A stretch of 63,594 bases of DNA from NCBI GenBank assembly GCA_003166865.1, contig PMUP01000053.1, positions 37,150 through 100,743 on the forward strand, written 5' to 3'. The notes under the pieces were generated by a model that searched no databases, was not told where the DNA came from, and saw nothing but the letters and a program-made list of their open reading frames with translations. Each line of letters opens with the position of its first letter. Position 1 is the stretch's first letter. A program made the position numbers and the translations under genes. Source of the stretch: Bryobacterales bacterium (GTDB taxonomy: Bacteria > Acidobacteriota > Terriglobia > Bryobacterales > Bryobacteraceae). Shown in pieces: positions 25,131-33,888 of this stretch.

Positions 25131-25470
25131 AAACGGTTGCAAGCGCCCTAACCCAACAGATGTGAAGGAAACGTTCGGGTTGGCGGAGGTCGGCGACGCA
25201 TGTTCGTGCCGCTCGCTGCCTCTCGCCCTCATATTGCGAATATCCGGGGCTCCGAATCTTGAACCACTTCTCGCGATAGGCGCCGTGCTTCAACTCGGCC
25301 ATGAATTCCTTCCAGGTCGTTATCGCAATCAAGGCGGAAGAGCTCGCGCTGTTCCGCTCGATCTGCTCGGCGCACAGCGACACCAAGGGTTGCTCGGCCA
25401 CGCGCGGTAGGCGATTAACTTAAGATACGAATGGCGAGTCCGCTGGAAATCCAGATGGGAGGTTGGCCGA
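25131..25470. other. Intergenic stretch without a confident gene
   Basis: A minus-strand frame (25081-25401) has a protein-like middle (TTWKEFMAELKHGAYREKWF) but no ribosome site and a tail antisense to the preceding gene. It could be a remnant. I see no terminator or repeat. Confidence 0.3.
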
Positions 25471-26493
25471 TTGGATACGACTGAACACGCGGGGGATACG
25501 ATTAGAACCCGTCTCACAGAACTCTTTCCCATCAAGCACCCGATTCTCTGCGCGCCGATGGCGCTCGTTACCGGAGGAGAGCTAGCGGCGGCTGTGTCTC
25601 GCGCAGGTGGACTGGGTATCGTTGGCGGAGGTTATGCAGGGATTTTAGGTGGCGAGCCAGATCTGGAAGCTGAGATCGTGCGCGCCAAGACAGCCAAGTT
25701 CGGCGTTGGTTTCATCACTTGGGCACTGGAACGTGCGCCAACGGTATTGACGAAAGCTCTAAAACACTCACCATTCTGCGTTTTTCTCTCATTTGGCGAC
25801 CCGCGCCCGTTCGCAGAAGAAATCCGCGACGCTGGCGCTTTATTGATCTGCCAAGTACAGCTGTTGTCTCAGATTGACGTGGCTCTTGAGGCTGGTGCCG
25901 CAGCAGTTGTTGTACAAGGAGCGGAAGCGGGGGGACACGGTGCAACGCGATCGACGTTTCCATTCGTACCGGAAGCAGCCGACTATCTGAGACAACGCTC
26001 GCCCGAAACGTTGCTCCTCGCAGCTGGCGGCATAGCGGACGGGAGAGGTTTAGCCGCCTCCTTGATGCTGGGTGCAGATGGAGTATTGGTCGGAACACGT
26101 TTTTGGGCCTCGGCAGAGGCGCTCACTCCGAAGGTTCACACAGACAGGGCGATGTGCGTGACCGGCGATTCGACCATTCGGACCAAAGTGCTCGATGCAC
26201 TACGCGGCGTTCCGTGGCCGCGAGAATATTCATTCCGTTTCCTTAGGAACGAGTTGACCGACAAATGGTCCGAGCGAGAATCCGATGCATTCCGCGCATT
26301 CGGTTCACTGTCCGAGGAATATGCACGAGCGCGGGCGCAGAACGATCTCGACATGATCGCTGTCGCCTGCGGAGAAGCCGTAGGTTTGCTTAAGGACCGA
26401 CTCAGCGCTGAATCCATCGTGGCGTCAATGGCGGCACAAGCTGCGGATATTCTCCGTAAGGGCGGTCAACTCACCTTCACGCCACGATCGTGA
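25471..26493 (+). CDS. Nitronate monooxygenase (2-nitropropane dioxygenase family)
   Basis: A 340-residue FMN-dependent TIM-barrel enzyme. Evidence: FPIKHPILCAPMALVTGGEL near residue 18, SRAGGLGIVGGGYAG near 43, VVVQGAEAGGHGA near 150 (with the active-site His region) and LLAAGGIADGRGLAASLMLGADGVLVGTRF (phosphate-binding end) in two blocks near 185-215. It oxidises propionate-3-nitronate or other nitronates, protecting against nitro toxins. Cargo of element I. Confidence 0.9.
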   Translation: MDTTEHAGDTIRTRLTELFPIKHPILCAPMALVTGGELAAAVSRAGGLGIVGGGYAGILGGEPDLEAEIVRAKTAKFGVGFITWALERAPTVLTKALKHSPFCVFLSFGDPRPFAEEIRDAGALLICQVQLLSQIDVALEAGAAAVVVQGAEAGGHGATRSTFPFVPEAADYLRQRSPETLLLAAGGIADGRGLAASLMLGADGVLVGTRFWASAEALTPKVHTDRAMCVTGDSTIRTKVLDALRGVPWPREYSFRFLRNELTDKWSERESDAFRAFGSLSEEYARARAQNDLDMIAVACGEAVGLLKDRLSAESIVASMAAQAADILRKGGQLTFTPRS

Positions 26494-26615
26494 AGACAGA
26501 TGGTGCCGAAGGCCGCTACCAACTTCTCTTAGAACCGTTAAAGGATCTTGGCTTTGCCCTGTGATGCGAGTTGGGTTGTTACATGGTTCAATCTTTACCT
26601 ATCATGTAAACCTCG

Positions 26616-27566
26616 GTGCCTCGCCAGAAGACCAATGCGAGCTTTATCCCGCCCATGTTGCTCGTTCGCACCGAGCGGCTTCCCGAAGGTCCGGACTGGC
26701 TCTACGAACTGAAGCTCGATGGCTACCGCGCACTGGCGATCAAGAGCGGGGGGGGAGTCCAACTGCGCTCACGGAATGACAAGGACTTCAACACCCGGTA
26801 TCCGGGACTCGTGGAAGCGCTGGGATCAATGCCGGACGAGACTGTTTTCGACGGCGAGGTCGTGGCGCTCGATGAAGAGGGTAGGCCGTCCTTCAACGCG
26901 CTCCAGAATCGCGGCCATGGCGAACCGCTGCATTTCTTCATATTCGACCTGCTGATCCTCAACGGCCGCGACGTAATGGCCGAGCCGCTGGTCAAACGCC
27001 GCGACCTTATCGAAAAGCACGTCCTGCCGACGTTGGCGGACCCGATCCGGTATTCACCCATCCTTGAGGCAAGCCTGCCGAATCTGATTCGTTCGGTGAA
27101 GGAGCAGGGACTGGAAGGGCTGGTCGCGAAACGCCGCAACAGCGCCTATGAGCCCGGCCAGCGTTCCGGCGCGTGGCGGAAGATGCGCGTCAATCGCTCG
27201 CAGGACTTCGTGATCGGCGGGTACACTCTCGGCGGCCGGCACTTCGATGCTCTGATCTTTGGGTATTGGGAAGGTGCCAAGCTGATGTATGCTGCGCGGA
27301 CGCGGAGCGGGTTCACTCCGGCGGTGCGCGAGCAGTTGCACCAGCGGTTCCGGGGACTGGAAACGTCCGTGTGCCCGTTCGCGAATCTGCCGGAGGCACG
27401 GGCTCGACGATGGGGCGACGGGTTGACGGCCGCGAAGATGAAAGACGGTCGGTGGCTGAGGCCGGTCCTGGTGGGGCAGTTTGAATTTGTGGAGTGGACG
27501 CAGGATAGGCATTTGAGGCACTCGCGGTTTGTGGCGCTGAGGCCAGGCTTAGTAAGCCGTCCCTAG
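26616..27566 (+). CDS. ATP-dependent DNA ligase (LigD-type ligase domain only)
   Basis: A 316-residue ligase. Motif I is ELKLDGYRA (Lys for adenylation) near residue 32, with SRNDKDFNTRYP and VFDGEVVALDEEGRPSF (motif III region) following. EGLVAKRRNSAYEPG is motif IV, and GAWRKMRVN and the C-terminal FVEWTQDRHLRHSRFVALR belong to the OB fold. It lacks the polymerase and nuclease domains of full LigD, so it probably seals nicks in end-joining or repair. The start may be GTG 26616 or ATG 26655. Its presence in an island may relate to element DNA handling. Confidence 0.88.
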   Translation: MPRQKTNASFIPPMLLVRTERLPEGPDWLYELKLDGYRALAIKSGGGVQLRSRNDKDFNTRYPGLVEALGSMPDETVFDGEVVALDEEGRPSFNALQNRGHGEPLHFFIFDLLILNGRDVMAEPLVKRRDLIEKHVLPTLADPIRYSPILEASLPNLIRSVKEQGLEGLVAKRRNSAYEPGQRSGAWRKMRVNRSQDFVIGGYTLGGRHFDALIFGYWEGAKLMYAARTRSGFTPAVREQLHQRFRGLETSVCPFANLPEARARRWGDGLTAAKMKDGRWLRPVLVGQFEFVEWTQDRHLRHSRFVALRPGLVSRP

Positions 27567-27626
27567 GTAACCGAGCGGCTCATGCCAGGCGCATCCGCAG
27601 GCGCGAAGCCGATGGAGGAGACTTAG

Positions 27627-28952
27627 CTACGTCAGAGTACGTATAGGCGCAGCATCCACCAGACAAGAAAAAGGGCAATTGCCGCAACCACTACGTAGCG
27701 TATCCACTGTCCGACCGTCTTTGGCTGGGTGCGGTTGGGCACTGAGAGAGGATAGCACCTGGCTAGCTGCAGGAAATCGTTCACGGCTTGCGCAACCGCG
27801 GCTTCTTTGTTGGCGCGGATGCTCTGCCGGATGCTGATAACGGCTGCGGCGATCAGTACCAGCGCGAAGGCGCAGGCAGTGACGAGCGCCACTCGATAAC
27901 GGCGCGCAAATTTGCTCGCGCGGTAAGCCACGGACGGTGGCACTGCCAGCACCGGCTCGTTGTTCAGGTATCGAGTAATGTCCAAGGCGAAATCGGACGG
28001 CGAACCGTAGCGGCGTGCGCGGTCTTTTTCCAGAGCCTTGAGCGCGATCGAATCCAGATCGCCGCGCATCTGCTTGACCAGTGCTGGCGGCTCGGTGTGG
28101 CGCTTGGGAGCAACATCCGTGGACGTGGCAGCGTCTTGCGTGCGGAACTTGGTGCTGGGCTTCGGCGGGTCGTCTTCGCGCAGCCTGCGCAGAAATTCCT
28201 CGAAGGCAACTTTGCGCAGATCGATGGGATGGACGCCCGCCAGCAACTCGTAGAAAATGATGCCGAGCGAATAAACATCGGTTCGAGTGTCGATATCTTC
28301 GCCGGAGGAAAGCGCCTGCTCCGGGCTCATATATTCCGGAGTGCCCACCAGCGCTCCGACGCGCGTGACCATGGTGTCGGCGGTCAGCTTTTGCGTGAGC
28401 GCCTTGGCGACGCCGAAATCGATGATCTTCGGCACCGGATGGCCATCCACTTCGGTGACCAGAATGTTCGAGGGCTTCAAATCGCGATGGATGATGGCCT
28501 TGATGCGCGTGCTGGACTCCTTCGCAGACGCGCATGAATAGTTCCAGCCGTTCGCGGGTATTGAGGCGGTGATTATCGCAGTAGGCTGTGATCGGAACGC
28601 CCGCGACGTATCCCATCACGAAGTACGGCGCGCCTTGCGGCGTGGAGCCGGCATCGAGCACCTTGGCGATGGCGGGGTGGTCCATCAGGGCCAAGGCCTG
28701 GCGCTCGGATTCGAAGCGCGCCACCACTTCGCGCGTGTCCAGGCCGGCTTTGATCAGCTTGAGAGCGACGCGCCGGCGCACCGGCTCCTTCTGCACGGCC
28801 AGCCAGACTTCGCCCATGCCGCCTTCACCGATTTTCTGGAGCAAATGATAGTGACCGATCACAGCTCCCCCGTTCGGCTCCGATGAGCCAATGGTACGAG
28901 TGAAAGCTGCTTCGAGGTTGTCAGCGTTCGCTGGGGGTTCCTCGGTCGCCAT
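27627..28952 (-). pseudogene. Ser/Thr protein kinase with frameshift and shortened C-terminus
   Basis: The N-terminal lobe (GEGGMGEVWLAVQKEPVRRRVALKL split around residue 45-68) is in one frame. At about 28500 the sequence reads HAHQ and then shifts; the kinase core ([37 protein letters not shown]) continues in another frame to 27632. Loss of two bases between CA and AGGCC explains it. The C-terminus has a membrane segment ([19 protein letters not shown]) and then a second one near the end, with the usual TPR domain missing. Either a true pseudogene or a base-calling error. Confidence 0.82.
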
Positions 28953-29394
28953 TTGAAGTAATTATGACTCAGTAAGCGAAGGCAGATAGCGCTTGCAGTT
29001 TGGTCTGCTGGCATGAGGTTGCGAGAGACAGTGCTGTAGGAGTTTTGACGGGCACTTGGACGAAAAACATCCTACTTGTGGAAGTGCTCCTGACGCAGTG
29101 CCGGCGCCCCAAACAGATTGGGGGGCCGTTAGCTCCGCATCCGCAACGCCTTCCACGCCTGCACCAGTTCCTGAATCAGCCGTGGCGACGGCGGTCGCAG
29201 CGCATAGGCAGCCTCGGTTGACGCAGATAGTCAAGTTTGACACGTAACGCGGTGTGAGCGGCTGTGCGGACAAAGGGTATCTCAATCCGCGACAGGGGAC
29301 AATACGGTTATGCGGATTGTTTCCGGGATGGCCGAACATGGCGGACGCAATTCCGAGTACTCTGGCCACCCAAGGGAACCATGATCATCCTAGC
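28953..29394. other. Intergenic stretch without a confident gene
   Basis: Short frames on both strands here lack ribosome sites and family motifs. I see no clear repeat or terminator. It lies between the broken kinase and the decarboxylase gene. Confidence 0.4.
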
Positions 29395-30651
29395 TCATGC
29401 GGTCGCCAGCAACGAATTCACTTTGACGATAGGCGAGTTCGCGCCATTTTCTCCCTGGGGGATTGCCTGTAATGCGAATTCCGCAACAGACCCGCGTCGG
29501 AACACCAGACAATGAGTTGACCCGCCGAATTGGAAGAAACCGATCTCTTCGCCCTTACTGACGTGCTGGCCCTCTTTCACGCTCACTACGCACGTGGACA
29601 CCTCGACCATGCCCACCGCGACGAAGCACAGAAGCCCAATCGCGGGCTCATCCGCCTCAATAAAAATGAGCGCCCTAGTATTCACATGCGCGATATAGCC
29701 CTGCGAGTTGTTGGGACCCAGCGGATCGAACCCCTCTTCGGCAGCTTCAGCGTAGTAAGCGCCCTCCACATGGCGGACCATTTTGACCGCTCCCGAAACC
29801 GGGCTGTGCCAACGGTGATAGTTTTCGGCGCTCAGAAATGCCTGATATACCGTGCCGCCAACGAACTCATCCACAAAGTATCCATCGAGCATATGCTTCA
29901 ACGAATACGGCTGCGATTTCATCCAGAACGTGTCTTGCGCCTTCACGTCCCTGCCGATTGCAAAGGGCGCCGACTCACAGGCGGTCACGATCGCTTTCGG
30001 GTTGTGCGGGTCGGCTACCGGCCGCACTCCCGGCTTGAACCGCCGGATGAAGAAATCGTTCCACGACTTGAAACCATAGAAGGCAGCTTTCGCGTCATGA
30101 ACATAGTCATCCATATTGATGGCTTTCAAGGCAGCGGGACACAGCCAGCCCGTTGGTGTTTCGTTCAGAACATAAAGGGAGGCCTGTGAGTCGAGGAACT
30201 GCGCCCATGCTGCCAGCACTTTCTTGAGCACACGATTCAGCTTCGGACTCAGGAACGCGGCCAGACCGGCGGGCGTGATCATTGGGAAATCCAGAATCGC
30301 ATTGATCGGACACCCCACCATGCCGGCCGCGCTGAATTCAGGCGCGGTGCTCAACACATGGTCGAGAATTCGCAACATCTGGTGGTAATTCCGAATCTTG
30401 ATATCGCCGCTTTCGGGCGGAGGAGCGAAAGTCGGTTGCTGCTCAAACATCTGCGTAAAGTACATCAGCATGGCCGGGTCACTTTCGATCAACTCCTGAA
30501 ACTCCCGAATTGCCGGATGAAAGGGCGCGGTCTTTTTCTCGGCGACTTCAGTGGTCGTTGCGAGCCAGGCGTTCAAAACGTTTCGGTCAGAAGGGAGCCA
30601 ATGTCCGAGACGGCTGCTGCGTTTGTGGTGGCGGTGTGTCGAGTTGTGCAT
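29395..30651 (-). CDS. PsiD-like decarboxylase (phosphatidylserine-decarboxylase fold)
   Basis: About 418 residues from the ATG at 30651 (GGAG just upstream); an in-frame start at 30714 gives 439. An N-terminal PSD-associated domain (PAIREFQELIESDPAMLMYF) is followed by the catalytic domain: FYGFKSWNDFFIRRFKPGVR, TACESAPFAI, YSLKHML, ENYHRWHSPVSGAV, FIEADEPAIGLLCFVAVGM and EGQHVSKGEEIGFFQFGGST. GGST is the self-cleavage site that makes the pyruvoyl cofactor. The layout closely follows PsiD, the fungal L-tryptophan decarboxylase, more than classical membrane PSD. The substrate may be an aromatic amino acid or phosphatidylserine. Confidence 0.88.
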   Translation of the reverse strand: MHNSTHRHHKRSSRLGHWLPSDRNVLNAWLATTTEVAEKKTAPFHPAIREFQELIESDPAMLMYFTQMFEQQPTFAPPPESGDIKIRNYHQMLRILDHVLSTAPEFSAAGMVGCPINAILDFPMITPAGLAAFLSPKLNRVLKKVLAAWAQFLDSQASLYVLNETPTGWLCPAALKAINMDDYVHDAKAAFYGFKSWNDFFIRRFKPGVRPVADPHNPKAIVTACESAPFAIGRDVKAQDTFWMKSQPYSLKHMLDGYFVDEFVGGTVYQAFLSAENYHRWHSPVSGAVKMVRHVEGAYYAEAAEEGFDPLGPNNSQGYIAHVNTRALIFIEADEPAIGLLCFVAVGMVEVSTCVVSVKEGQHVSKGEEIGFFQFGGSTHCLVFRRGSVAEFALQAIPQGENGANSPIVKVNSLLATA

Positions 30652-30689
30652 GTTCTCCGGTAGGCCCGTCTGTTCAGAATACAGTTTCA

Positions 30690-30911
30690 GCCGCAGTTGC
30701 GCTGAGCGGGCCATCGATCAAACTGAGCCGCCACGTGGCGCTAATCCTGGTTCGCTATCTCAAGAAATACAGCGAGAATCCGACGCCGTTCACCTGGACC
30801 AAAGGGCCGGAACACTTCCAGCGCATCATCGAAGCCACCAAGGAGTACCAAGCAGCCCACCCGAAGCAGCCAAAACAACGGAAGAGTAACGCTAATACTA
30901 AAAAGGACTAA
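30690..30911 (+). pseudogene. C-terminal remnant of an IS630-family transposase
   Basis: The frame reads LVRYLKKYSENPTPFTWTKG, which is the IS630 tail (I..FI..YN.NPKPF.WTK), then a basic end. The DDE catalytic region is missing upstream. It stands between the decarboxylase and the integrase gene. Confidence 0.62.
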
Positions 30912-30926
30912 CTGGACGATGTACTA

Positions 30927-32033
30927 GTGCGCTCCGGTTTCTGGTGGTACGAGTTCACTTTCGCCGGAAGGCGTGCCCGAGAGTCCGCCAAGACCACCCG
31001 AAAGACAGTCGCGCTTGAGGCGGAAAAGCGCCGCAGGGCTGAACTTGAGCGTGTGCATGCCGGGATGCCCACTGAAAAGCCGGAACACCGTATCCGAACC
31101 ATCAGTGTTGTGCTCAAGGAATACCGGGCCACATATCCCGTGAACCATCGGGAAAAATCTGTCCTAATGGTAAAGAACCGCTGCGCCCACCTGTTGCGGC
31201 TGCTGGGGTCGCTAGTGCTGTCTGACATGACCGCCCAACGGGTAATTGAATACATGGAGAAGCGCCGCAGTGAAGGTGCTGGAAACCGCACGATCAATCT
31301 TGAGCTTCAGATCCTTGCGTGCGCCATGGGCTATACGTGGAAAGCGCTTTGGCCGCGCGTAAAAAGGCTGGAGGAAAACCACGACGTTGGCCGCGCGCTT
31401 GAATCGGGCGAAGAACAAGCCATCCTCGATGCGGCTGCGCGGAATCAATCGCGCCTAATCTACCCGTTCTTGTTCACGCTCGCCTGGACTGGTATGAGAA
31501 GCGATGAAGCCCGAACGCTGCGCTGGTCACAGGTGGATCTTGGAGAGTCCGGGGAAATCAGAGTTGGTGGTTCCAAGACCGAAGCGGGCAAAGGACGCCG
31601 GATTCCAATCAGTGGAAACCTCAGGGCAGTTCTTCTTCAGCACCGCGCAAGGTACGAAAGCCAATTAGGTCCGGTGCAGCCCGATTGGTACGTCTTCCCG
31701 TTGAGCAATCGACTTGCGTTCAAAGATTCGATGAGGCCCGTCACTTCACTGAAGACAGCTTGGGAAAGCGTCAGGACTAAGGCCAAGGTTGATTGTCGTC
31801 TGCACGACCTCCGGCACTCATTCTGCACGAAGCTGGCTGAAGCGGGCGTCCCAGAGGGGACGATGCTTGATATCATGGGACACGTGAGTGCGGCAACGCT
31901 CAGACGCTATTCGCACATTCGGGCGCAAGCTCGGCGGGATGCAATTGAAGCCGTGGAATCGCGGCCGTTTTCGGTTGCGGTACCCAAAGAATCCCCAAAG
32001 TGGACGAGTCCAACCACGGGATTCCACCCGTAA
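30927..32033 (+). CDS. Tyrosine site-specific integrase (integrase I)
   Basis: 368 residues, GTG start. Arm-binding N-terminus (SAKTTRKTVALEAEKRRRAE), core-binding region (about 65-150) and catalytic domain with R in TGMRSDEARTLRW, HDLRHSF (HxxR), GHVS and the nucleophile Tyr in LRRYSHIRAQ. It ends 11 bp before the tRNA-Thr 5' half at 32045, the typical int-next-to-att arrangement. A decayed copy of its 3' end sits beside the first tRNA half (15975). Its last codons overlap putative arm sites. It should insert element I in the tRNA-Thr anticodon loop. Confidence 0.93.
   Translation: MRSGFWWYEFTFAGRRARESAKTTRKTVALEAEKRRRAELERVHAGMPTEKPEHRIRTISVVLKEYRATYPVNHREKSVLMVKNRCAHLLRLLGSLVLSDMTAQRVIEYMEKRRSEGAGNRTINLELQILACAMGYTWKALWPRVKRLEENHDVGRALESGEEQAILDAAARNQSRLIYPFLFTLAWTGMRSDEARTLRWSQVDLGESGEIRVGGSKTEAGKGRRIPISGNLRAVLLQHRARYESQLGPVQPDWYVFPLSNRLAFKDSMRPVTSLKTAWESVRTKAKVDCRLHDLRHSFCTKLAEAGVPEGTMLDIMGHVSAATLRRYSHIRAQARRDAIEAVESRPFSVAVPKESPKWTSPTTGFHP
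31983..32001. promoter_or_regulatory. Putative integrase arm-type sites, right end of element I
   Basis: ACCCAAAG AAT CCCCAAAG within the 3' end of integrase I, nearly identical to the paired sites at 16226-16245 near the opposite end. Confidence 0.42.
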
Positions 32034-32044
32034 CTCACTGATAA

Positions 32045-32082
32045 GCTGGCGTAGCTCAGTTGGTAGAGCATCTGATTTGTAA
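32045..32082 (+). pseudogene. tRNA-Thr(TGT) 5' half B (junction of elements I and II)
   Basis: Identical to half A from GCTGGCGTAGCTCAG to the end of the anticodon loop TTTGTAA; it then diverges (GTAGTTGGTC). The 7 bp TTTGTAA are also shared with the 3' half at 44826, as expected for a tyrosine-recombinase overlap region. With element II absent, this half plus the 3' half would form a complete tRNA. Confidence 0.88.
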
Positions 32083-32259
32083 GTAGTTGGTCTTGTTTTC
32101 GCGCTGCACTCCGTAGGCCCTATTTACAGCCCTTTCGTGATCATTGTTGGCAGAGTTCCGAGTAGGCTTTGCTTCCATCCAGGTCCTATCGAGGGGAAAA
32201 TAACGCGATCCAGGCGGGACTAGGAATTTCCTTCCGGGCGCGAGTACGATAGAAGGAGC

Positions 32260-32332
32260 GCCGGGATAGCTCAGTTGGTAGAGCACCTGACTTGTAATCA
32301 GGATGTCGCGAGTTCGACTCTCGCTCCCGGCT
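32260..32332 (+). tRNA. tRNA-Thr(TGT), element-borne
   Basis: Complete cloverleaf: acceptor GCCGGGA/TCCCGGC, anticodon stem CCTGA/TCAGG over loop CTTGTAA with anticodon TGT, T-arm GCGAG/CTCGC with TTCGACT loop. CCA is not encoded directly after the discriminator (CACCA follows). The sequence differs from the disrupted host tRNA-Thr (acceptor GCTGGCG), so it is a separate gene, not a repaired copy. It lies 178 bp inside element II. Confidence 0.93.
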
Positions 32333-33200
32333 CACCAATCTTCAAATCCGCTGCTTGGGCTTTGCGCACTTCAACGACGCAGTAGACGTTGATGAATTTA
32401 CCGAGGTAATGCCGCGTGTCGTAGCCGAACGGCGCACAGACATCGATCAGTTCTTCAACGGTCATCCCGTCCCGGATAAGTCCAAAGATGTGGGCGCGCA
32501 TCTGACTGCCAAACTGGCGGTGGGCGATGATGTGAAGGGTGTCCTCGGGTTGCCACTTCCCGCATTTCACTGCCATTCGCTTTAACCTTGCCAGATTCTC
32601 TTCAGACCTTCCTCTCTCTTTCAGCTTGGCCTGGTTCTCTGGCTTGGCATTTGAGTTGGCAAGGATCTTCCTCATTTTCTCGCGCCACTCCGGGCTCTGT
32701 TGCGCTCTGGCAACACCCTCCCTGCGTCTCGCTTGTATTGCAGGATCATTCTGCATTCTTCGCAGTTGCGCAAGACGTTGTTCTGATCTAGCGGATGCGC
32801 TCATTTTTTCGCGACTTGCCTGCCCATTTGGTCCGTTGAGATCAGCACCGCGACCGCCGAGCGCGTGATTGGTTAGTCCGCTCCTCCAAGGCCCATTGAT
32901 CCACTTGATCTCGGCAGCATCCCTTGCCGCAATACCGCCGTAGATGTATTCAAGGATGCACATGGCCGGGCGGAGTCCTTGGAGCTTCAGGTTCTTTAGC
33001 CATCGGCCCGGATGTGTATCTTGCTTGCTAGTGTGCTTGATATGCCCTTGCAGCCGTTGGTTCGGGTTGTGGGTGTATCCGACATACCGCACATTCCCAT
33101 CCCTCGGGTCCGCAAGCCCATAGATCACCCAATCCGGCTTGGTGAAGCCTCGGATCTGCACCCGGTCGTCCGGCCAAACATTTTCTAGCAGGAGCCTCAT
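32298..33200 (-). CDS. GIY-YIG nuclease with NUMOD-like repeats
   Basis: A 300-residue protein. The GIY-YIG core is VIYGLADPRDGNVRYVGYT (near residues 25-43) with NQRLQGH and a later Glu in AARDAAEIKWI. A basic middle has NUMOD-like DNA-binding repeats (SREKMSASARSEQRLAQLRR; EWREKMRKILANSN). The C-terminal module (GLIRDGMTVEELIDVCAPFG) also occurs in the protein at 37116. Its last residues are antisense to the tRNA-Thr gene. Probably a homing-type or element-linked endonuclease; target unknown. Confidence 0.85.
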   Translation of the reverse strand: MRLLLENVWPDDRVQIRGFTKPDWVIYGLADPRDGNVRYVGYTHNPNQRLQGHIKHTSKQDTHPGRWLKNLKLQGLRPAMCILEYIYGGIAARDAAEIKWINGPWRSGLTNHALGGRGADLNGPNGQASREKMSASARSEQRLAQLRRMQNDPAIQARRREGVARAQQSPEWREKMRKILANSNAKPENQAKLKERGRSEENLARLKRMAVKCGKWQPEDTLHIIAHRQFGSQMRAHIFGLIRDGMTVEELIDVCAPFGYDTRHYLGKFINVYCVVEVRKAQAADLKIGEPGARVELATS

Positions 33201-33531
33201 TGTTCGCCCCTAGGGTACCGCGCAGGGACACAATGGCTGTTGCCTGTTTGATCAGCGCAATCTTCAGGTTGACATTAGTCGAGTTTCCGTGCTACGGTCG
33301 AATTGCGCTTACGGCAGGACCAATCCGCAAGGATCAATCCGTAAGAAAAAAGCAGCTACCCGCAAGGGCTAGTCACCGATAGGCGCAGTTCGGCAGTGGA
33401 GCTTGACCGGGTAGTTTCCACTAAAAACCGAACAGTCTGCTGAAGTGGGATTACCCCTTTTAAGGGGATAACCTTCAAGGCATGTGTTAAGGCATGGACC
33501 CGGCGATGCCAACAGTGTGCTTGGAGGGAAC
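33201..33531. other. Regulatory-looking stretch without a gene
   Basis: A TTGACA box lies near 33269, and a palindrome CCCCTTTTAAGGGG at 33454-33467 extends to TTACCCCTTTTAAGGGGATAA with small gaps. Another inverted pair CTTACGG/CCGTAAG lies near 33308-33345. I see no convincing ORF. It may hold the promoter or operator region between the divergent nuclease and the membrane-protein gene. Confidence 0.4.
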
Positions 33532-33759
33532 ATGTTCCACCTGCCGGAGATTCCTGTAGGACCAATCGAAGGTATTATTGCTGCCAGTGTCGTTGTCGCG
33601 TGGGCGGCAATTTCAGCATTCCAACAGATCAAAGCGAAGCTTCACGAGGACCGCTGCGTGATCTGTAATCGCATCGTCTCCCACCGTGATCAAGCGCGAA
33701 ACATTCCGGTTGCCTGCCATGAGCGCTGTCGCTACCTCGGGAGTCTGCTACCAAACTGA
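33532..33759 (+). CDS. Small membrane protein with a Cys-rich cytoplasmic tail
   Basis: 75 residues from the ATG at 33532 with an excellent GGAGGG site. One transmembrane segment (GIIAASVVVAWAAISAF) is followed by a zinc-finger-like tail (RCVICNRIVSH, then CHERCRYLG). Function unknown. Confidence 0.65.
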   Translation: MFHLPEIPVGPIEGIIAASVVVAWAAISAFQQIKAKLHEDRCVICNRIVSHRDQARNIPVACHERCRYLGSLLPN

Positions 33760-33888
33760 GGGAGTTGCGGCGCATCCCGGATAAGCGTGACGCGCGCGCG
33801 GTGGACTAGTTGCGGGAGGGAGAGGAGGCGGGCCGGAGCAAATCAAGCAGGATGCAGACCAGCACAAAGAGGCCGTTGATGGCGATCA

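Larger units (their letters stand above)
16086..32082. mobile_element. Element I: cargo-bearing integrative element or island (about 16 kb)
   Basis: Bounded by two direct repeats of 45 bp (16048-16092 and 32038-32082) that contain the tRNA-Thr 5' half. The right copy stands 11 bp after the integrase gene 30927-32033. Putative integrase arm sites (paired CCCAAAG motifs) lie inside both ends. The cargo is metabolic and host-like, with broken genes and recombinase remnants, so it looks old and partly decayed. Confidence 0.72.

Noticed and set aside
25081-25401. Minus-strand ORF overlapping the end of the 24129 gene
   Set aside because: Partly antisense to a solid gene and lacking a ribosome site; the protein-like middle is noted but not enough to call it.
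27788-28537. Plus-strand frame of 249 residues across the broken kinase
   Set aside because: It mirrors the kinase codons and has no recognisable domain.
28962-29369. Minus-strand ORF of 135 residues in the gap before the decarboxylase
   Set aside because: Cys-rich low-quality sequence without ribosome site or homology features; probably chance.
32045-32082. Intact second tRNA-Thr
   Set aside because: Sequence leaves the tRNA pattern right after the anticodon loop; there is no T-arm or 3' acceptor strand.
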